DNA from: Cavia porcellus | Lineage: Eukaryota > Chordata > Mammalia > Rodentia > Caviidae | Direction of reading: 5' to 3' | Length of the DNA: 64,000 nucleotides | NCBI RefSeq assembly: GCF_034190915.1 | Contig: NW_026947486.1 | Location: 100,979,123-101,043,122, forward strand | Shown here: positions 25,060-37,148 of the stretch, one piece after another | Layout of the letters: each line of letters opens with the position of its first letter | Position numbering within the stretch: position 1 is the stretch's first letter | Made by a program: the position numbers and the translations under genes | The notes under the pieces: generated by a model | Database searches by the model: none | Seen by the model: the letters and a program-made list of their open reading frames with translations, nothing else | What the model was told of the DNA's origin: nothing

Positions 25060-25440
25060 TGCTGTTTCATTTTGTGATTTTTCTCTGGGATTGTTGTGTC
25101 TGTCTAGGCACCCATCTGGTGGATTGCACTGGAACACTGCGCAGGGCAGAGCTTCAATCTTGATATCCCCACAGCTAGTCTGTTGGAGAGAGTTGAAGCT
25201 GAATACACATTCATGGCTGTGGCTTGATCTGGGCATGATTGAATGGACACTGAGGAGACACCTCAGGAGGCAAGATAAGACACAGCTCAAGCCACGTGGA
25301 GACTTTCTGGATAGTTTCCCTTAATTAGCATGGTGTGTTGTTCTGAGTGGCCCTTGAACCCCTCCCAAGATCCTGTTGAATTTTCCTCTGTTGTCTACTC
25401 AACTTCTTGCTTGTGCTGATTAAATTTGGATTGTCTATGG
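25060..25440 (-). promoter_or_regulatory. 5' region of L1 copy B
   Basis: Moderately GC-rich sequence upstream (minus strand) of ORF1. It does not align with the monomers of L1 A or C, so L1 B carries a different 5'UTR type. The boundary with the adjoining repeat cluster is uncertain. Confidence 0.5.
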
Positions 25441-25555
25441 TTATTTCACTGGCTGGCTAGTAGGATAACGAGCTGTGCCAAAGATTTCACTCTTCCTGCT
25501 GTTGTAAAGACCATGCCACTTCTGTCCTTCCTTTGAACCTTTGAGAGCAACAGCA

Positions 25556-25968
25556 TTGCAACAGCATTTCATTAAGCTGCCCAGACTGACCTCAACTTTG
25601 AAGTGTCTTGCCTCACCCTCCCAAGTAGCTGGGATTACAATCATAGGCCATGGTGTCCAACAAAAAAACATCTGCACACCTGCAGTCCTAGAACTCTGCT
25701 ACTCTAAACCCCGCCTGAGCAATTTAGTGACTTAGTAAGATTCTGTCTTAAATTTTAAAGACATTGCAACAGCATTTCATTAAGCTGCCCAGACTGACCT
25801 CAACTTTGAAGTGTCTTGCCTCACCCTCCCAAGTAGCTGGGATTACAATCATAGGCCATGGTGTCCAACAAAAAAACACCTGCACACCTGCAGTCCTAGA
25901 ACTCTGCTACTCTAAACCCCGCCTGAGCAATTTAGTGACTTAGTAAGATTCTGTCTTAAATTTTAAAA
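25556..25968. repeat. Tandem 208-bp duplication carrying a B1-like SINE
   Basis: Two copies of a ~205-bp unit, 25,556-25,760 and 25,764-25,968, start with ttgcaacagcatttcatt and end at cttaaattttaaa. I saw one base difference (catctgcac versus cacctgcac). Each contains a reverse B1-like block ('cctcccaagtagctggga'). Confidence 0.9.
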
Positions 25969-25995
25969 GTGGAAAAGGGTGCCAAAGGAGACAGA
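25764..25995 (+). repeat. Left arm of 232-bp inverted repeat
   Basis: By eye this is identical to the reverse complement of 26,921-27,152 over the full 232 bases. It includes the second copy of the tandem unit plus about 27 bases beyond it (gtggaaaagggtgccaaagg and on). The arms match each other better than the left tandem copy does. Confidence 0.88.
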
Positions 25996-26224
25996 TTTTT
26001 GGGGATCAGGGATCTAGTCAAAGAACCCAACAGTACACAGTGTGCACCCCTGAACTGTGGTACCAGAGACTTTTGCTTGTGGCCTGTGAGGCTGTATGGA
26101 CATTCCCCAGGTATACTGAGCAGCATTGCTCTGGAAAGCTGGGATGGGATGGGCTCCTGTGTCTAACAGGGTTATACACCTGAAGTGTATTGCCAGGACT
26201 CTGAATCTGGCTCAGGAGAGTTAA

Positions 26225-26830
26225 GATTCTCTGCATCCCAGGTGGCTAGCAGGAATTCACCCCCAATGTGTGTGGCCTAGTCCTGATGCCTGACTGAGTG
26301 GTGTTCAGAACCTCCTTCTCCCAGGAGGCAAGCAGGGACGCACCCTGGAGGGTGGCACCAAGGCCTTGCACCTGGCTGGTGGAGATCAGAACCTCTAAGA
26401 CTCAGAGTGTTTGGCAGAATGCTTCTAAGGAGTGGGGTGGCTGCTGGAGCCTCATGTCTCCCTGGCAGGAGTTCAGAGCCTCTAAAGTTCTTTGTTAGCC
26501 AGAGCACGCCCCAACATATGGTGCCAGGGCCTTCCTCCTGGATGGGCAGAATTCGGAACTTCTGGGACCCACTGTTTGGCTAACAGGGCCACACCCTTGA
26601 TCTGTGGAGCTAGGGCCTTTTGCTTTGATGGGCGAGCTCTAGTTCTCCAAGACCTGTGGGCTAAGGTGGCAGCTCCCTGATGGGTGGCTCTGTGCTCTGG
26701 GCTGGTCAGAGCCTGGATCTTCCTATCAGCTTTTGAGGACGCACACCATGAGTGTGGTTTCCGGGCCTCCACTTGGCTGGGTAGAATTCAGAACCTCCAG
26801 GACCCAGGCAGTTAGGCACAGTGTGCCCCC
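26225..26830. repeat. Degenerate ~80-bp minisatellite, about seven units
   Basis: Recurring 'cagaacctc'-like cores start at 26,306, 26,397, 26,474, 26,554, 26,638, 26,707 and 26,789, a spacing of 69-91 bases. Each is followed by 'gg(a/c)ccca...' and preceded by 'gggccttcctcctggatggg'-like text. The array is GC-rich and lies between the arms of the inverted repeat. It may be the detached 5'UTR monomer array of an L1, but that is not shown. Confidence 0.7.
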
Positions 26831-26920
26831 AAAGTGCTATATAAAACTTTTTAAATTTAGAAGTCTTTCTTTTGTGGTGGTGGGGTAGAAGGCCTTGAAT
26901 TTAAAGCCCTCACATTGAGT

Positions 26921-27152
26921 TCTGTCTCCTTTGGCACCCTTTTCCACTTTTAAAATTTAAGACAGAATCTTACTAAGTCACTAAATTGCTCAGGCGGGGT
27001 TTAGAGTAGCAGAGTTCTAGGACTGCAGGTGTGCAGGTGTTTTTTTGTTGGACACCATGGCCTATGATTGTAATCCCAGCTACTTGGGAGGGTGAGGCAA
27101 GACACTTCAAAGTTGAGGTCAGTCTGGGCAGCTTAATGAAATGCTGTTGCAA
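26921..27152 (-). repeat. Right arm of 232-bp inverted repeat
   Basis: Reverse-complement partner of 25,764-25,995. It begins tctgtctcctttggcaccc and ends ctgttgcaa. The spacer between the arms is 925 bases. Confidence 0.88.
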
Positions 27153-27159
27153 CATCTAA

Positions 27160-30100
27160 AAGGTCTGGGAGTGCTTGCCTAGTAAATGCAAGGCATTGTA
27201 ACTGAACTTCAGAAGTTTTGAAAAAACGTATTAGACTTACGCATTTTTGAATGTGTCTGTAGTTTGTAGCCTTATAACAGATATATAACATTTTGTTGAC
27301 TGTATTATTGAAGATCTGTTGGTTTCTGTACTATCAAAGGTCATGTTGGCTTTGTTATTAATGAAAGCAGCTGCCAAGAACACTTTTGAACAAATCTATT
27401 TGTGGATCTGCAGTTTTGTTTGTCATAGTTAATGTGTTGAAGTAGGACTGAAACTCTTGACTCACAGTTTTAGGAAAACTATAAATCTAAGGATCTGTAG
27501 GATAACATTGTACGTAAGTGTTCACTGAAAAGGTTAAATGTCCATAGATATCTAAAAGATTTCCATCTGATATTACTGATTTTCTAAATACACTCAAATT
27601 TGAAAGAATTCAGAACTCTCTACAGCCCCCTAGAATTCACTCCAATTTTGGACAATTAGTCTATTTTACACATGATTCACACATTCCCAAAATCTGACTT
27701 GGGATGGGTATGAGCCACATAAGGCTTTCTAGGGGAATCTAAGAATATGGGTTTGGGGGAGCATGCAAGCAATGGTGATGTTGAATAAACCAAGATGCTG
27801 AGGTACATTTAACACATCTTACTTTAGTAGATGACAGGTTCTAAAACTGTTGCCAAGCAGCCTTGGGTTTTATTGCTCAGAGTATTCTTGATGTAAAAAA
27901 AAGTGATGCCAGGTAATGCTTGCACATCAATAGTTGATTTAGCCAGTTGAGGTCTCTATCTCTGTCATCTGTCATTCAAGGTCACCTGTTTTGGCTGCTA
28001 GTCTCTGTTGCTTGTCTGTGCAGATCTTTCATGTTAACAGCTCTAGTATGGCATAGACAGTTGAGAACTTTATGAGTAGTTAGATTAGGGAAACCAGCCC
28101 CTTTAAAGGGTAGAAAAAAAGGGGCCCTCTGCATCTCAGCAACCAGCCGAGCTGACAGCACGTGGATTTGAGATGTCTTTCTGTGTAGTTGCACTGAGCA
28201 GACTGAGGTTTTGACACCTGTCTCTGTGCGGGCAACACTGTCCCTAGTAGTGAAGGTTGTCACACTTACCCAAATTCTCCTATTTGGCCACAAGATCAAA
28301 CTCCTGGTAAGAAGCCCAATACCTGGTAAGAAGCCCAATCAAGTGTCCAACTTCAAGGGGTACAGATAGCTCCCCCTACCCCATAAAACAGGATCAGCGC
28401 ACCAGATACAGCAGTGAACCAGCTTGGGGCCCAGCCACTCCTCCCAAGTGGCTCTTTACTACTTTCTCTTGCCATACCTGCAACGAAATTGCTTTGGCTT
28501 TGCACTGGACTTCTCTGACTCCTTTTCCCTGTGTATGTTGCAGAGAGATGCAAGCCTAGTAAGGGTGTGAGTCTGGTAACCCATGGACCCCAGACCAGCC
28601 AGATGTAACAGTATTTGTCAATACTCCTTGGCAAACAGTCACTCTGACCATATTACTCAGGATAAAATCTCAAGTAGATACAGGATTTTCATAGCTCACA
28701 TTTCCCGAGAAATGATCACAAGTTTATGTGCCTTGTAAAGCAACCCATTAGCCGGGCTAGTTCTGTGGCACAGAGAGGACAGAGCAGAGGAGTGAGCTCT
28801 CCTGGACTGAAACCAAAGAAGTGGCTGGGAAGTGCCACTTACTCAGCACCTTGTAGGCGGAGTCAGTGAGGGAGAACGCTGAAATCAATGGATCTTCTGG
28901 AAAGCTGGTTGTGACTCTTGGCTATGCAATTAAGGGGCCCAGATTCATCCCTTCCTGATCTCAGCCACTCGAGGTGCTTTCTCAGTTCTTCAAAACTGTG
29001 ACTTTATCCTCCAAAGTAGGGGCAATGGAGGATAGTCACCATGCTGCATGTCCAGCTGCACTTGTGTTGGAATGGAAAGCCATAATTTAATAGCCAGGGA
29101 GGAAACTGCTAGAAGGCCAGGGAAGACACCCTTACCCAATCAAGGAGGACTCTGGAGCAGATGACCTAGAGAGTACACCCCTACACACCCAAGGAGGACA
29201 ATGAAGCAAATATGCCAATCCATTAGGTTGCAGGAGGGATCAAAGGAATTTAGGAGAGGGACAGACAGCTGCTGGCTAAACTACACACCCTCTTTTGGTT
29301 GGCAAAGGGATCCTGAGAGGGGCTTCTTCTACATGTCAAGACCATGCCGCATTCTGCATCCAAGACGGCTCAGGCTGCCAATAACTCCAATGTGTTCAAC
29401 TGCAGGTATAACAAAGCCAGAGCAAACCACACACAAACAGAAACAGCAAAAGAGTATGAAGATTCTGTTTGGTTCAACTTGGAATTGGCTTTATTTATGC
29501 ATCATTTGGCCACTTTTAGCCTAAGATTGTCTGAGGCTTCATTTGCTATGTTTGGCTGATAATCAGTTGCTTGGTTACCAGGGTACACTGTGAAGTTAGA
29601 TGACAGATTATCTTTAGATCAAGATAGGCTGCATTTAACTTCATATGGAGGCCTCTTTTGTCTAAAAGTGTCATACACTTATGGAGTCTGATACTGGCCA
29701 TATTTAGGTCATCACGCAGAGTGACATTAGTTGAGTTCTATTTTAAGATATTCTGAGTTTCTTTTTGAGAATAGCTGTTTTATGATGGAGCGGATTTGGG
29801 AAGACAAGTTACGAGTTTGTCACAATCATCTTGGCGAGAATGGAGACTTGGATGTGGTTAGCACATGCTGAAGCTGCAAGTATTGAAATGATTGTGGATA
29901 TATTTTAGAATTTGAGGTGATCAAATTGATTGATTAAGTGGATATTCACTGAGAAGGAAAAACGTATTAGTGGGTTAATCCAACATTCTTTAAGTAAGAG
30001 GTTCCTATTTAAGAAATGTAGAAAAACTGAGGAGGAAAATTCCTAGGAGTATAGGAAGTCAGCTTCAGATACCGTCATTTCATGAAACAGTTGGACGTAT

Positions 30101-31360
30101 GAACATGAGGTTGATTGGAGCTTCATTTGTATACATTTTAGAGTTAACAGTATCTCTATATGCTATAAAGACTCACAAAGAAAATGTGAAAAAAATTGAA
30201 ATATTAATAAAGGGAGGAGGAATCCAATGCCTGTCATGTGTCATGATAACATTCAGTGTGGGTATAACTGAGGAAAAACAAGAAAGAGAGGAACAAGTTA
30301 ACTATGAAATGGTTGTTGAGAGGGTTAAGAAATTTTTTAACTTTAGTTGGTATTACCCTTTTCCAAAAGTCATACCTATTCACACTTCAAGCACAAATGT
30401 TTGAGAATTACATTTCCTCAAATCCTCCTTAATTTTTTATCTTGTGAATTGCTTTTAAATTATCATATGCATATATAGTGTGCATGCTCAGATATTTTTT
30501 TTTCCTACAGGGAAATGAACTCTCAACCTCGAAATTGCCAGGTAGGCACTATGCTGCCTAGCTATATCCCCAGCTTATATAATAGGTATGCCTTTGAGTT
30601 GCAAAATATACAGGGTTCATTAACTGTGAAAAACACCTGATAATATTGGTTGTTTTGTAACATTGTGTTACATTGCAAATTTTAGTATTGATAGCAACCA
30701 ACATTTATTGTTGCTCATTACGTGTCCAGTACTATTGTATTAGTTCAACATGCACTGATTTGTTGTTCTTGTACTATAAGGCAGATACCACTGTCAACAC
30801 TTCTCATTTTTTACCTGAAGAACTGAGTCCCAGACAGGTTAAGTACTGGACAAAGGTGGGAAACTAAGTAAAGATATCAAGATTTGGAACTTTTTAAATC
30901 AAATTCCATCTTGTGCTCTGTCCTACGCCCAGACTAGGTTTCTCGAAAGAGTTGGGAATGAGCCCCACTAATGATTACAACCTGTACTAGACTGGCTAGG
31001 TGCACAGAGGACCCTTTTCCTCATTTGACTGTGTTAAACCAATGCATGAGATTGAAGGTCTCATGGGTGATAAACTTCATTCTCAACATATGATTTATAC
31101 ATTAATCATTTAAAATACTCGAATTTCACTTTATATGTATGGAGACTATTTTATGGTATTTCAACAGCAGAGCAATTTCAAAGTTAACTGTTACCGAGCT
31201 TGTAGCTATTTCAACTTAATTTCTCGGCAAGAATGATGTAGACTTTGAGACTTTTCAGGGTCACGAGGCAGAAATAGATTTCGCCATGGAGCCAGACACA
31301 CAGAGAAAATACACGGGACTTGAGAGTGCTGGTAGCATCTTGGGATGATAGGGGTTGTGG
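27160..31360. other. Largely unrecognised interval with a few SINE and possible LTR traces
   Basis: An ID-like trace follows the inverted repeat (about 27,165-27,200). A 19-bp direct repeat of cctggtaagaagcccaat type is at about 28,301-28,338. Sequence at 28,344-28,640 has a CATAAAAC box and could be an LTR, and 29,490-29,800 shares a few short stretches ('ggttaccagggta') with the LTR at 16,996; both are weak. I see no coding gene. Confidence 0.35.
30495..30573 (-). mobile_element. Old ID-like SINE
   Basis: T-run, then 'gggaaatgaactctcaacc', 'ccaggtaggcactatgctg' and 'ctagctatatccccagc', a diverged reverse ID copy. Confidence 0.65.
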
Positions 31361-31364
31361 ACAC

Positions 31365-31755
31365 TGTTATGTTTCATCTCTAGATGTTCTCTCAAAGCCT
31401 TTATGGGAGGAGCTGGGGGGAGCTGACTGGATGAGTGTGTGATGCTGTTATCTTAAGTGTGTGATACTGGATCACAGATAGGTGACACTGGAAAATTTCA
31501 CAGGTGAATTTATAGCTGGATGTGATATTTGGAGGTGAAGCCTGGTGAGAAGAGGTGAGTCACTGTGTGGTCTGAGAGTGACTGTAATTTTGTGTCCCTG
31601 CTCCCTGGTTGGCACTGCTACTTGCCTATGCCACTCTGCCTTGGAGTCTCCTGACTATGGACTGAAACCTCTACAGAATACGAGCCAAAATAAACCTTTA
31701 CTGTTTTAACTAGTGGGTGTCAGGTCTTTTGTCGCAGCAATGAGAAACTAAGACA
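31365..31755 (+). mobile_element. MaLR-type solo LTR
   Basis: Begins TGTTATGTTTCATCTCTAG and ends gagaaactaagaca. It contains an AATAAA signal (ccaaaataaaccttta near 31,687) about 65 bases before the end. Length (391 bp) and both ends match the LTR family at 52,942-53,324. No clear 5-bp target duplication was seen. Confidence 0.75.
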
Positions 31756-31759
31756 CAGA

Positions 31760-33740
31760 GCATAAGTTGGTAACTAAACTTCTTTGGCAGCACAGTAGAA
31801 TTGAAGGAATACACTCAGAGTGGAGAAAAATGAAAGTGTGTTTCACACCCATTCCCTTTTCTGTTAGTCCTTTACACTTTCAGAACTTTAACTGTAGATA
31901 TTGATGACCATTGTGTGTAAAATTTTGGGTAATTTTTTTCAGTGACCCAGTATCTATCCCCAGGTATCGATTATACAGGGGAGAAGTATGCTTTCTGGAC
32001 AGGTGCGTTTATAGAGACCCCAGGTGCTGGGAACAGAAGTGGCAGGTTGGCTGGCAGTGGTAGGCATGGACTAACTGCAGGTTATGGCCAGAGTGAAGAG
32101 GTACGCAACTGATTACCATGTGCTATGCTTTCCCCCCACTGGTTCCCATCATTCTCGTCACAGGCCGTCATTTGTACTGCCCAAGGAAGACATGGGTAAC
32201 AGACAAAAGTACTTTTTCACCTTGAATTGCCCTAAGTTTCCTGCTTGTTGCATACCTCAACCATATGTCATTGTCAACATGTTCATAGTATAGAGCCCTA
32301 AGTCATGCTATATTTGGAGGGCAGTTTCTGTGATGCTAGGTCACAGGTGTTAATAACTAAACATGTCATTTCATGTTCATTCTTATTTCGATGGCCAGTA
32401 GAGTCAAGTTAATGGAAAAGCTTCTGCTAATGAGCCTCAGCAATATGTTAAATGTAGATTTTCCTGTAAATGCACTGAGTAGTTCTCTTGGGAGAATGAG
32501 CTCATTTAGGGAGATATCCTATCATTTAAAAAGCATGCTCAATCTCTTCATCATTTGTATATTTAAAAAATACCATCATTCTTCACAGAGAAGACCACTG
32601 TTGAACAGGGTAGATTCATGGGCCATGCATGAGGCCACCAGTGGATATGAGAGATGCCCAGGCCCTGGAGTCACCAACTGCCACTTAATTTTTCATTTCT
32701 GCTGAAGGAGAAGCATATTCTCTGAGAACAGGCATGCAAACTTTCAGCCCACTCGGGTGGGATTCAGTCACAGCTGTTGTTCCCCGGGTGTTGGTGCAGG
32801 ACTGGGAATCACTTCAGAACCTGAGCTGCAGCACATGTTGGGGTGAATGCACTTTTTGATAAACATTTACAACCAGCCTCAAACATTCCCTCTGTTTCCC
32901 AGCACAGGCCCAGAAGAGGCACCCTTGAAGCATATTGCTCAGGGAAGTGTTAGACTCTTTGCCCTCATTTGGAGGGTGAGGGTCTTGGTAACCTTGAACT
33001 CATCGGTGTACACACAGGTCTTCCTGAAGAACATTGGGAGCTGCAGCAATTGGGCTGAGTCAGGTATGTGCTTCTTGTAGGCTGGACACAAATAGCATGA
33101 AGGATAAGACTTGCTGTCACCAGTCTCTGGGCTGCCAGGGTTGAGAGGTAGAATTTCCAATTGGCATCGTGGAAGTGGTGTGTACATGTGTGATGATGAA
33201 TGCCTCTGTGATCACTTCTCAATTTAGGTAATAAAGGACACAAGATAATAATATTCACTTGGAATTGATAAACTAGATCCCTTGAGCCGAACCTGGATCA
33301 TGGTGACTTGTTTAAGGAGCTTCAAGAAAAAATTTACATAACATAACATATAACTACAGTTCATTTACTTTTGATATCAGGGATGGAACTGGGTTGTTTT
33401 GCATTGATGTACATTTTTTAGAACAGTTTGCTTACTTTTATTTTTGATAGATTCTCAATTACTCAATTACTCAGTCGTCTGGCTAGCCTCTATATTGTAA
33501 TGTTCCTGTCTCAGCTTCCCAGAGTGTTAGGTCCACAGACATGTGCAAGCAGGCTAAGTTCAATGCAGTTGAAAGTATATTTTCAGTCTCATGGAGTGAC
33601 TACAACATCTTAATTTGAAAATATTTTTAATCCCTATTTAGAAACACTCAGTGACATGAATCTGAGTCAGATTGTGCATTTAGACTTTTTAATAGACTCA
33701 GAAACACTTTCATGTCCTCACTTGCATATAAAATTCAAGT
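31760..33740. other. Unannotated interval
   Basis: No gene or repeat was recognised except a faint reverse ID-like trace near 33,370-33,420 ('gatatcagggatggaactg'). Open frames are short and without recognisable domains. Confidence 0.35.
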
Positions 33741-33743
33741 CTT

Positions 33744-33893
33744 AGCTGCGCTGGTGTCACACAACTGTATTCCTAGCACTCAGGAGGCTGAGGCACGAGG
33801 ATTTCCATGGTCCACAGAATGAGTTCTAAGCCAGACTCAACAATATAGTGAAAGCTTTGCTCAAAAGAAACCAAAATATATAAAAAAAACTAA
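33744..33893 (+). mobile_element. B1/Alu-like SINE, diverged
   Basis: 'attcctagcactcaggaggc', 'tgaggcacgaggatttcc' and 'ccagactcaacaatatagtg', ending in an A-rich tail at about 33,893. Confidence 0.75.
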
Positions 33894-33899
33894 AATGAA

Positions 33900-35880
33900 G
33901 TTCAAGTCCTCATATAGTTCTGAAGCTTTTATGCATAGAGATCATCTGTAGTTAATGGTCACATGTACGGCATTACAAGGCACTTTGCCGGAATAGTAAA
34001 CCTCCATTCTTAACCAGCCGTGTTGCTGAACTTCCTTTGATACACAACCAGTTGTTGATTGCAGTGTGTCTTTTTCATACTCTACTGTCCTGAACTAATT
34101 TTTGACTTTCTGTCTCTGGAATCTCAGTTTCCATTTACTGTGTTCCATATTCTGTTGACTAGCACCCCTAAACTCTATCTAAATTGGCCTTTGAATGGTG
34201 TTGAAACATTGCAAATGTTGAATGGTTTCCTATTGGTTTATTCTTGACGATGATCATTCTTTTCCAGAATTTCATCTATGTTATTTCCATGATGCACCCT
34301 TCTCTGTAACAATTCCATGTATTAAAAGTAAAAGGCAAATACACCTTTGACCCAGAGACTTCACATGAGGGAACATGTCCCTCTAAGGTCCTGCAGAAGT
34401 GGGAGTCCACTGAAAGATTTATGGGGTAAAGAGTCATATTCATCTTTTTCCCCTGTACAGGATGTACATTTATTTGTATCTCTTTTACTTATCTTCCTTT
34501 GCCACACAACATGTCTCATGCTGACTCTGAGCCATAGTCACTCAGGTAGTTTCACGTGTACCCTATCCCAGCATAATGTTCTATATAACGTCTACCCCTC
34601 TAGATAGGGATTCACTGAAATACTATTTTTAATATGAAGCACTTTTTAAGGGGTAAAGTTTCTGTGTGAGCAGGTACTAGCAATCCACTTTCACACTCGG
34701 TGTATTAATGGTGAGTCCGTTCAAGCACTTGCTTCAATGTTAGTGGCTACACGTGGCCCTTGAGAAACTTTAGATGACTCAGCAGTAATCAAACACCATC
34801 TGGCACAGATAACACTTGCAAAGCCCAGCTCTACTTGTCCCTTCCTAGATGACGTCTGCCCCCAGCTCTATAGGACACAAGGCTGTTGTGGATTGAAGGT
34901 GGTCATAGGGTCAAAAAGCTGGAAATTCTGTCTATTGTTGTCCTGCAATGTTGAGCATATTTAGAGCAGTTCATCCTCACCCTATAACTCCCCCAGAAGA
35001 TTTTAAGTGTCAATGAATGAGAGGTGCCCACATTAGATGAAGTAGACCAGGAGCTGGGTAACAGTAAGAAAAGTTGTGCTAAGCACCCTGAAGGTGTGGA
35101 GGGGAAGTACATCGTCGTAAATGCTGTCTCTATTCGGAGGACAGTTTCTAAAGTTTTCCTTGTCCGTCCCATCTCCTAGTGTTCATTTTCTCATCAAATC
35201 CCTATTATCGGAGATGTGGGTGGCACCTATGATTGTCTTCTAACCAAAAGACTATAGAAAAGCTGAATGGGTGTCATAACTAAGATTGTGATAATGTTGA
35301 ATATCATGATAGTCCATCTTGCTAACAGGTGTGAGTCTGTGTTGACTGGCTTCAAGAAATAAGTGACATTTTAGGAAAGCCCATCTTGCTAGGAATGCAT
35401 GTGACTTCCAAGAACTCCAGGAAACCTCTAGAGGAAAAGTGCCACTTCCTGCCAACGTCCCACAACAAGCTAGAGCCCTCATCTTTACACTGTGGGAAAG
35501 TGAATTCTTTCAATGATCCCAGTGATGACAGAAGTGGATTCTTCTTCAGTTGAGGTTCTTGATAAGTACATAATGATTTCTTCATTTAGAACAACATCTT
35601 GACTTCAGGATTGTTAGGCCCAGAGCAGAGGGCCCTTTCAAGCCATGCCCAAATTCCAGATTCACAGAAGCTGTGATAATAAATATATGATGACTCAGGC
35701 TCAACCAAAATAGAGCCTTCACCAGTGCTATGATCTGAAACAGTAGCCTAACTGAGGTTTGGCAGGGCTGAGAATAGGAACAGGGGTCTTTCTTACACTA
35801 TGAACTTCCTGCAGTTTTAAGTCACATTTATTGACATACAATGTACAGTTAATAAAATTGACAATACCTAAATGTCAAGT
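33900..35880. other. Unannotated interval
   Basis: No gene or known repeat was recognised. Composition is ordinary and the open frames are short. Confidence 0.35.
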
Positions 35881-35887
35881 GCAATGC

Positions 35888-35971
35888 TTTTTTTTTCTTG
35901 TACTAGGAGGTGAACCCAGGGCTTTGTGCATGCAAGATTAGCATTCTAGTCCTGAGCTACATATCCTGCCC
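35888..35971 (-). mobile_element. Old ID-like SINE
   Basis: T-run, 'gtactaggaggtgaaccc' (B-box side), 'gcatgcaagattagcattc' and 'cctgagctacatatcctgcc' (A-box side), in reverse orientation. Confidence 0.7.
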
Positions 35972-36389
35972 AACTTCAAGAATTTTGACAAATGTATATA
36001 GCTGGGTAGCAACACCATGATCAAAATATCGAAAGTCTTTCTCTTTTCAGTGAGTACCTTCAGGTACACAGTTTTTCGGACTATTACAGGCCCTAATATA
36101 TTTTTCTGTAGTGTTTCCTTTTTCATAAAACTACATATGTATAATAACATATTATGCACTCTTTAGTATTTGTTTTGATTCATTTTAATGTATTTGAAAC
36201 CCACTTGACTTTTCGCAGACATCAGTAATTTGCACCTTTTCCCCCTGAACTTGTTCCCTAGAGAAAGAACTAAACTCAATAATGTGGGAATCTTGGGATC
36301 CCACCATGAGTACTTTTGCCCTCAGAAACAGAACAGGCTTCTAGTTTTCATTCTATGACTTTAGTACTACTACTAATAGCAGTAGTACT

Positions 36390-36712
36390 TGTCCTCCTTC
36401 TTTTCACTTTCCCTCTCCCTCTCCCTCTTCCTCTGCATCTCCTGCTCCCTCTTACTCTTCTGTTTCTCCTTGTCTTTATCCTTCTGCTTATCCTCCTTCT
36501 CCTTCTTCACCTCTTTTTCCATTTCCTTCCACTTTTCCTCCTTCTTCTTGCTTTTCTTCTTCTTCATCTTTATTCTTTTTCATACAGGTTTTCACTGCTC
36601 AGTTCAGACTGGCCTTCAGCTCACTTTGTAGCCCAGGCTGGTCTCAAATTTGAAATGATCCACCTGTCTGAGCCTCCCAAGTGCTAGGATTATAAGCATG
36701 GGCCATCAGGTC
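36390..36712 (-). mobile_element. B1/Alu-like SINE with long polypyrimidine tail tract
   Basis: The SINE body is at about 36,586-36,712 ('tttgtagcccaggctggtct', 'agcctcccaagtgctagga'). To its left 36,390-36,585 is an almost pure C/T tract rich in cctctt and cttctt units, the evolved form of its A-rich tail. Leucine- and serine-rich open frames over this tract are artefacts of the repeat. Confidence 0.8.
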
Positions 36713-36994
36713 TATCCTCCTTTAGAAAGACCCAAGTGTACTGATGTTCTTGGAAAACAATTTCACTTCATTGTGCTCAAGTTCATTCACCAGTGGGAGA
36801 CTACAATGAAGCCCCAGCTTAGGAACATTCTAGTTGCAAACTTTCCCAAATACAAAAGAACCTCATATTATGCATATTTCTAGACTTGTTCAAGTGGTGG
36901 AAGTAGCTGACGTGGATGCCAGAGATTGTCAGAGTTGTGCTATCTGTGGTAACTTGACTCTGTATAACAATGATCAAACAAAGCCCAATAATTT

Positions 36995-37141
36995 AGGTTT
37001 GTTTGAGTCAGAGTCTCACTGTGTAGTGCAGGCTGTCCTTGAACTCACTTATATAGGCCAGGGTGACCTCAGACTCACATCAGTCCTGCGTCTCAGCCTC
37101 CCAACTGCTGGGATTACAAGCATGAGTCACCAAGCCCAGCT
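36995..37141 (-). mobile_element. B1/Alu-like SINE abutting the ERV-L LTR
   Basis: 'cagagtctcactgtgtagtg', 'cagcctcccaactgctggga' and 'gagtcaccaagcccagcta', in reverse orientation, ending a few bases before the LTR at 37,149. Confidence 0.85.
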
Positions 37142-37148
37142 AGCCCAG

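Larger units (their letters stand above)
19690..25440 (-). mobile_element. LINE-1 copy B, older subfamily, antisense
   Basis: In minus orientation it reads a 5' region (about 25,060-25,440), ORF1 (about 23,780-25,058), ORF2 (about 20,380-23,764) and a 3'UTR (about 19,700-20,380). It aligns with L1 A and C but is more diverged, and its 5'UTR is different. Three ID-like SINEs have inserted into it (19,889, 23,170 and 24,279). Confidence 0.85.

Noticed and set aside
25556..27152. CRISPR-like or satellite array
   Set aside because: Unit length, composition and rodent context do not fit CRISPR; the repeats are SINE-bearing duplications and a minisatellite.
36316..36687. Leucine-rich open frame resembling a membrane protein
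   Set aside because: It covers the polypyrimidine tract and an antisense B1-like SINE; hydrophobicity comes from CTT/CTC codons of the repeat.
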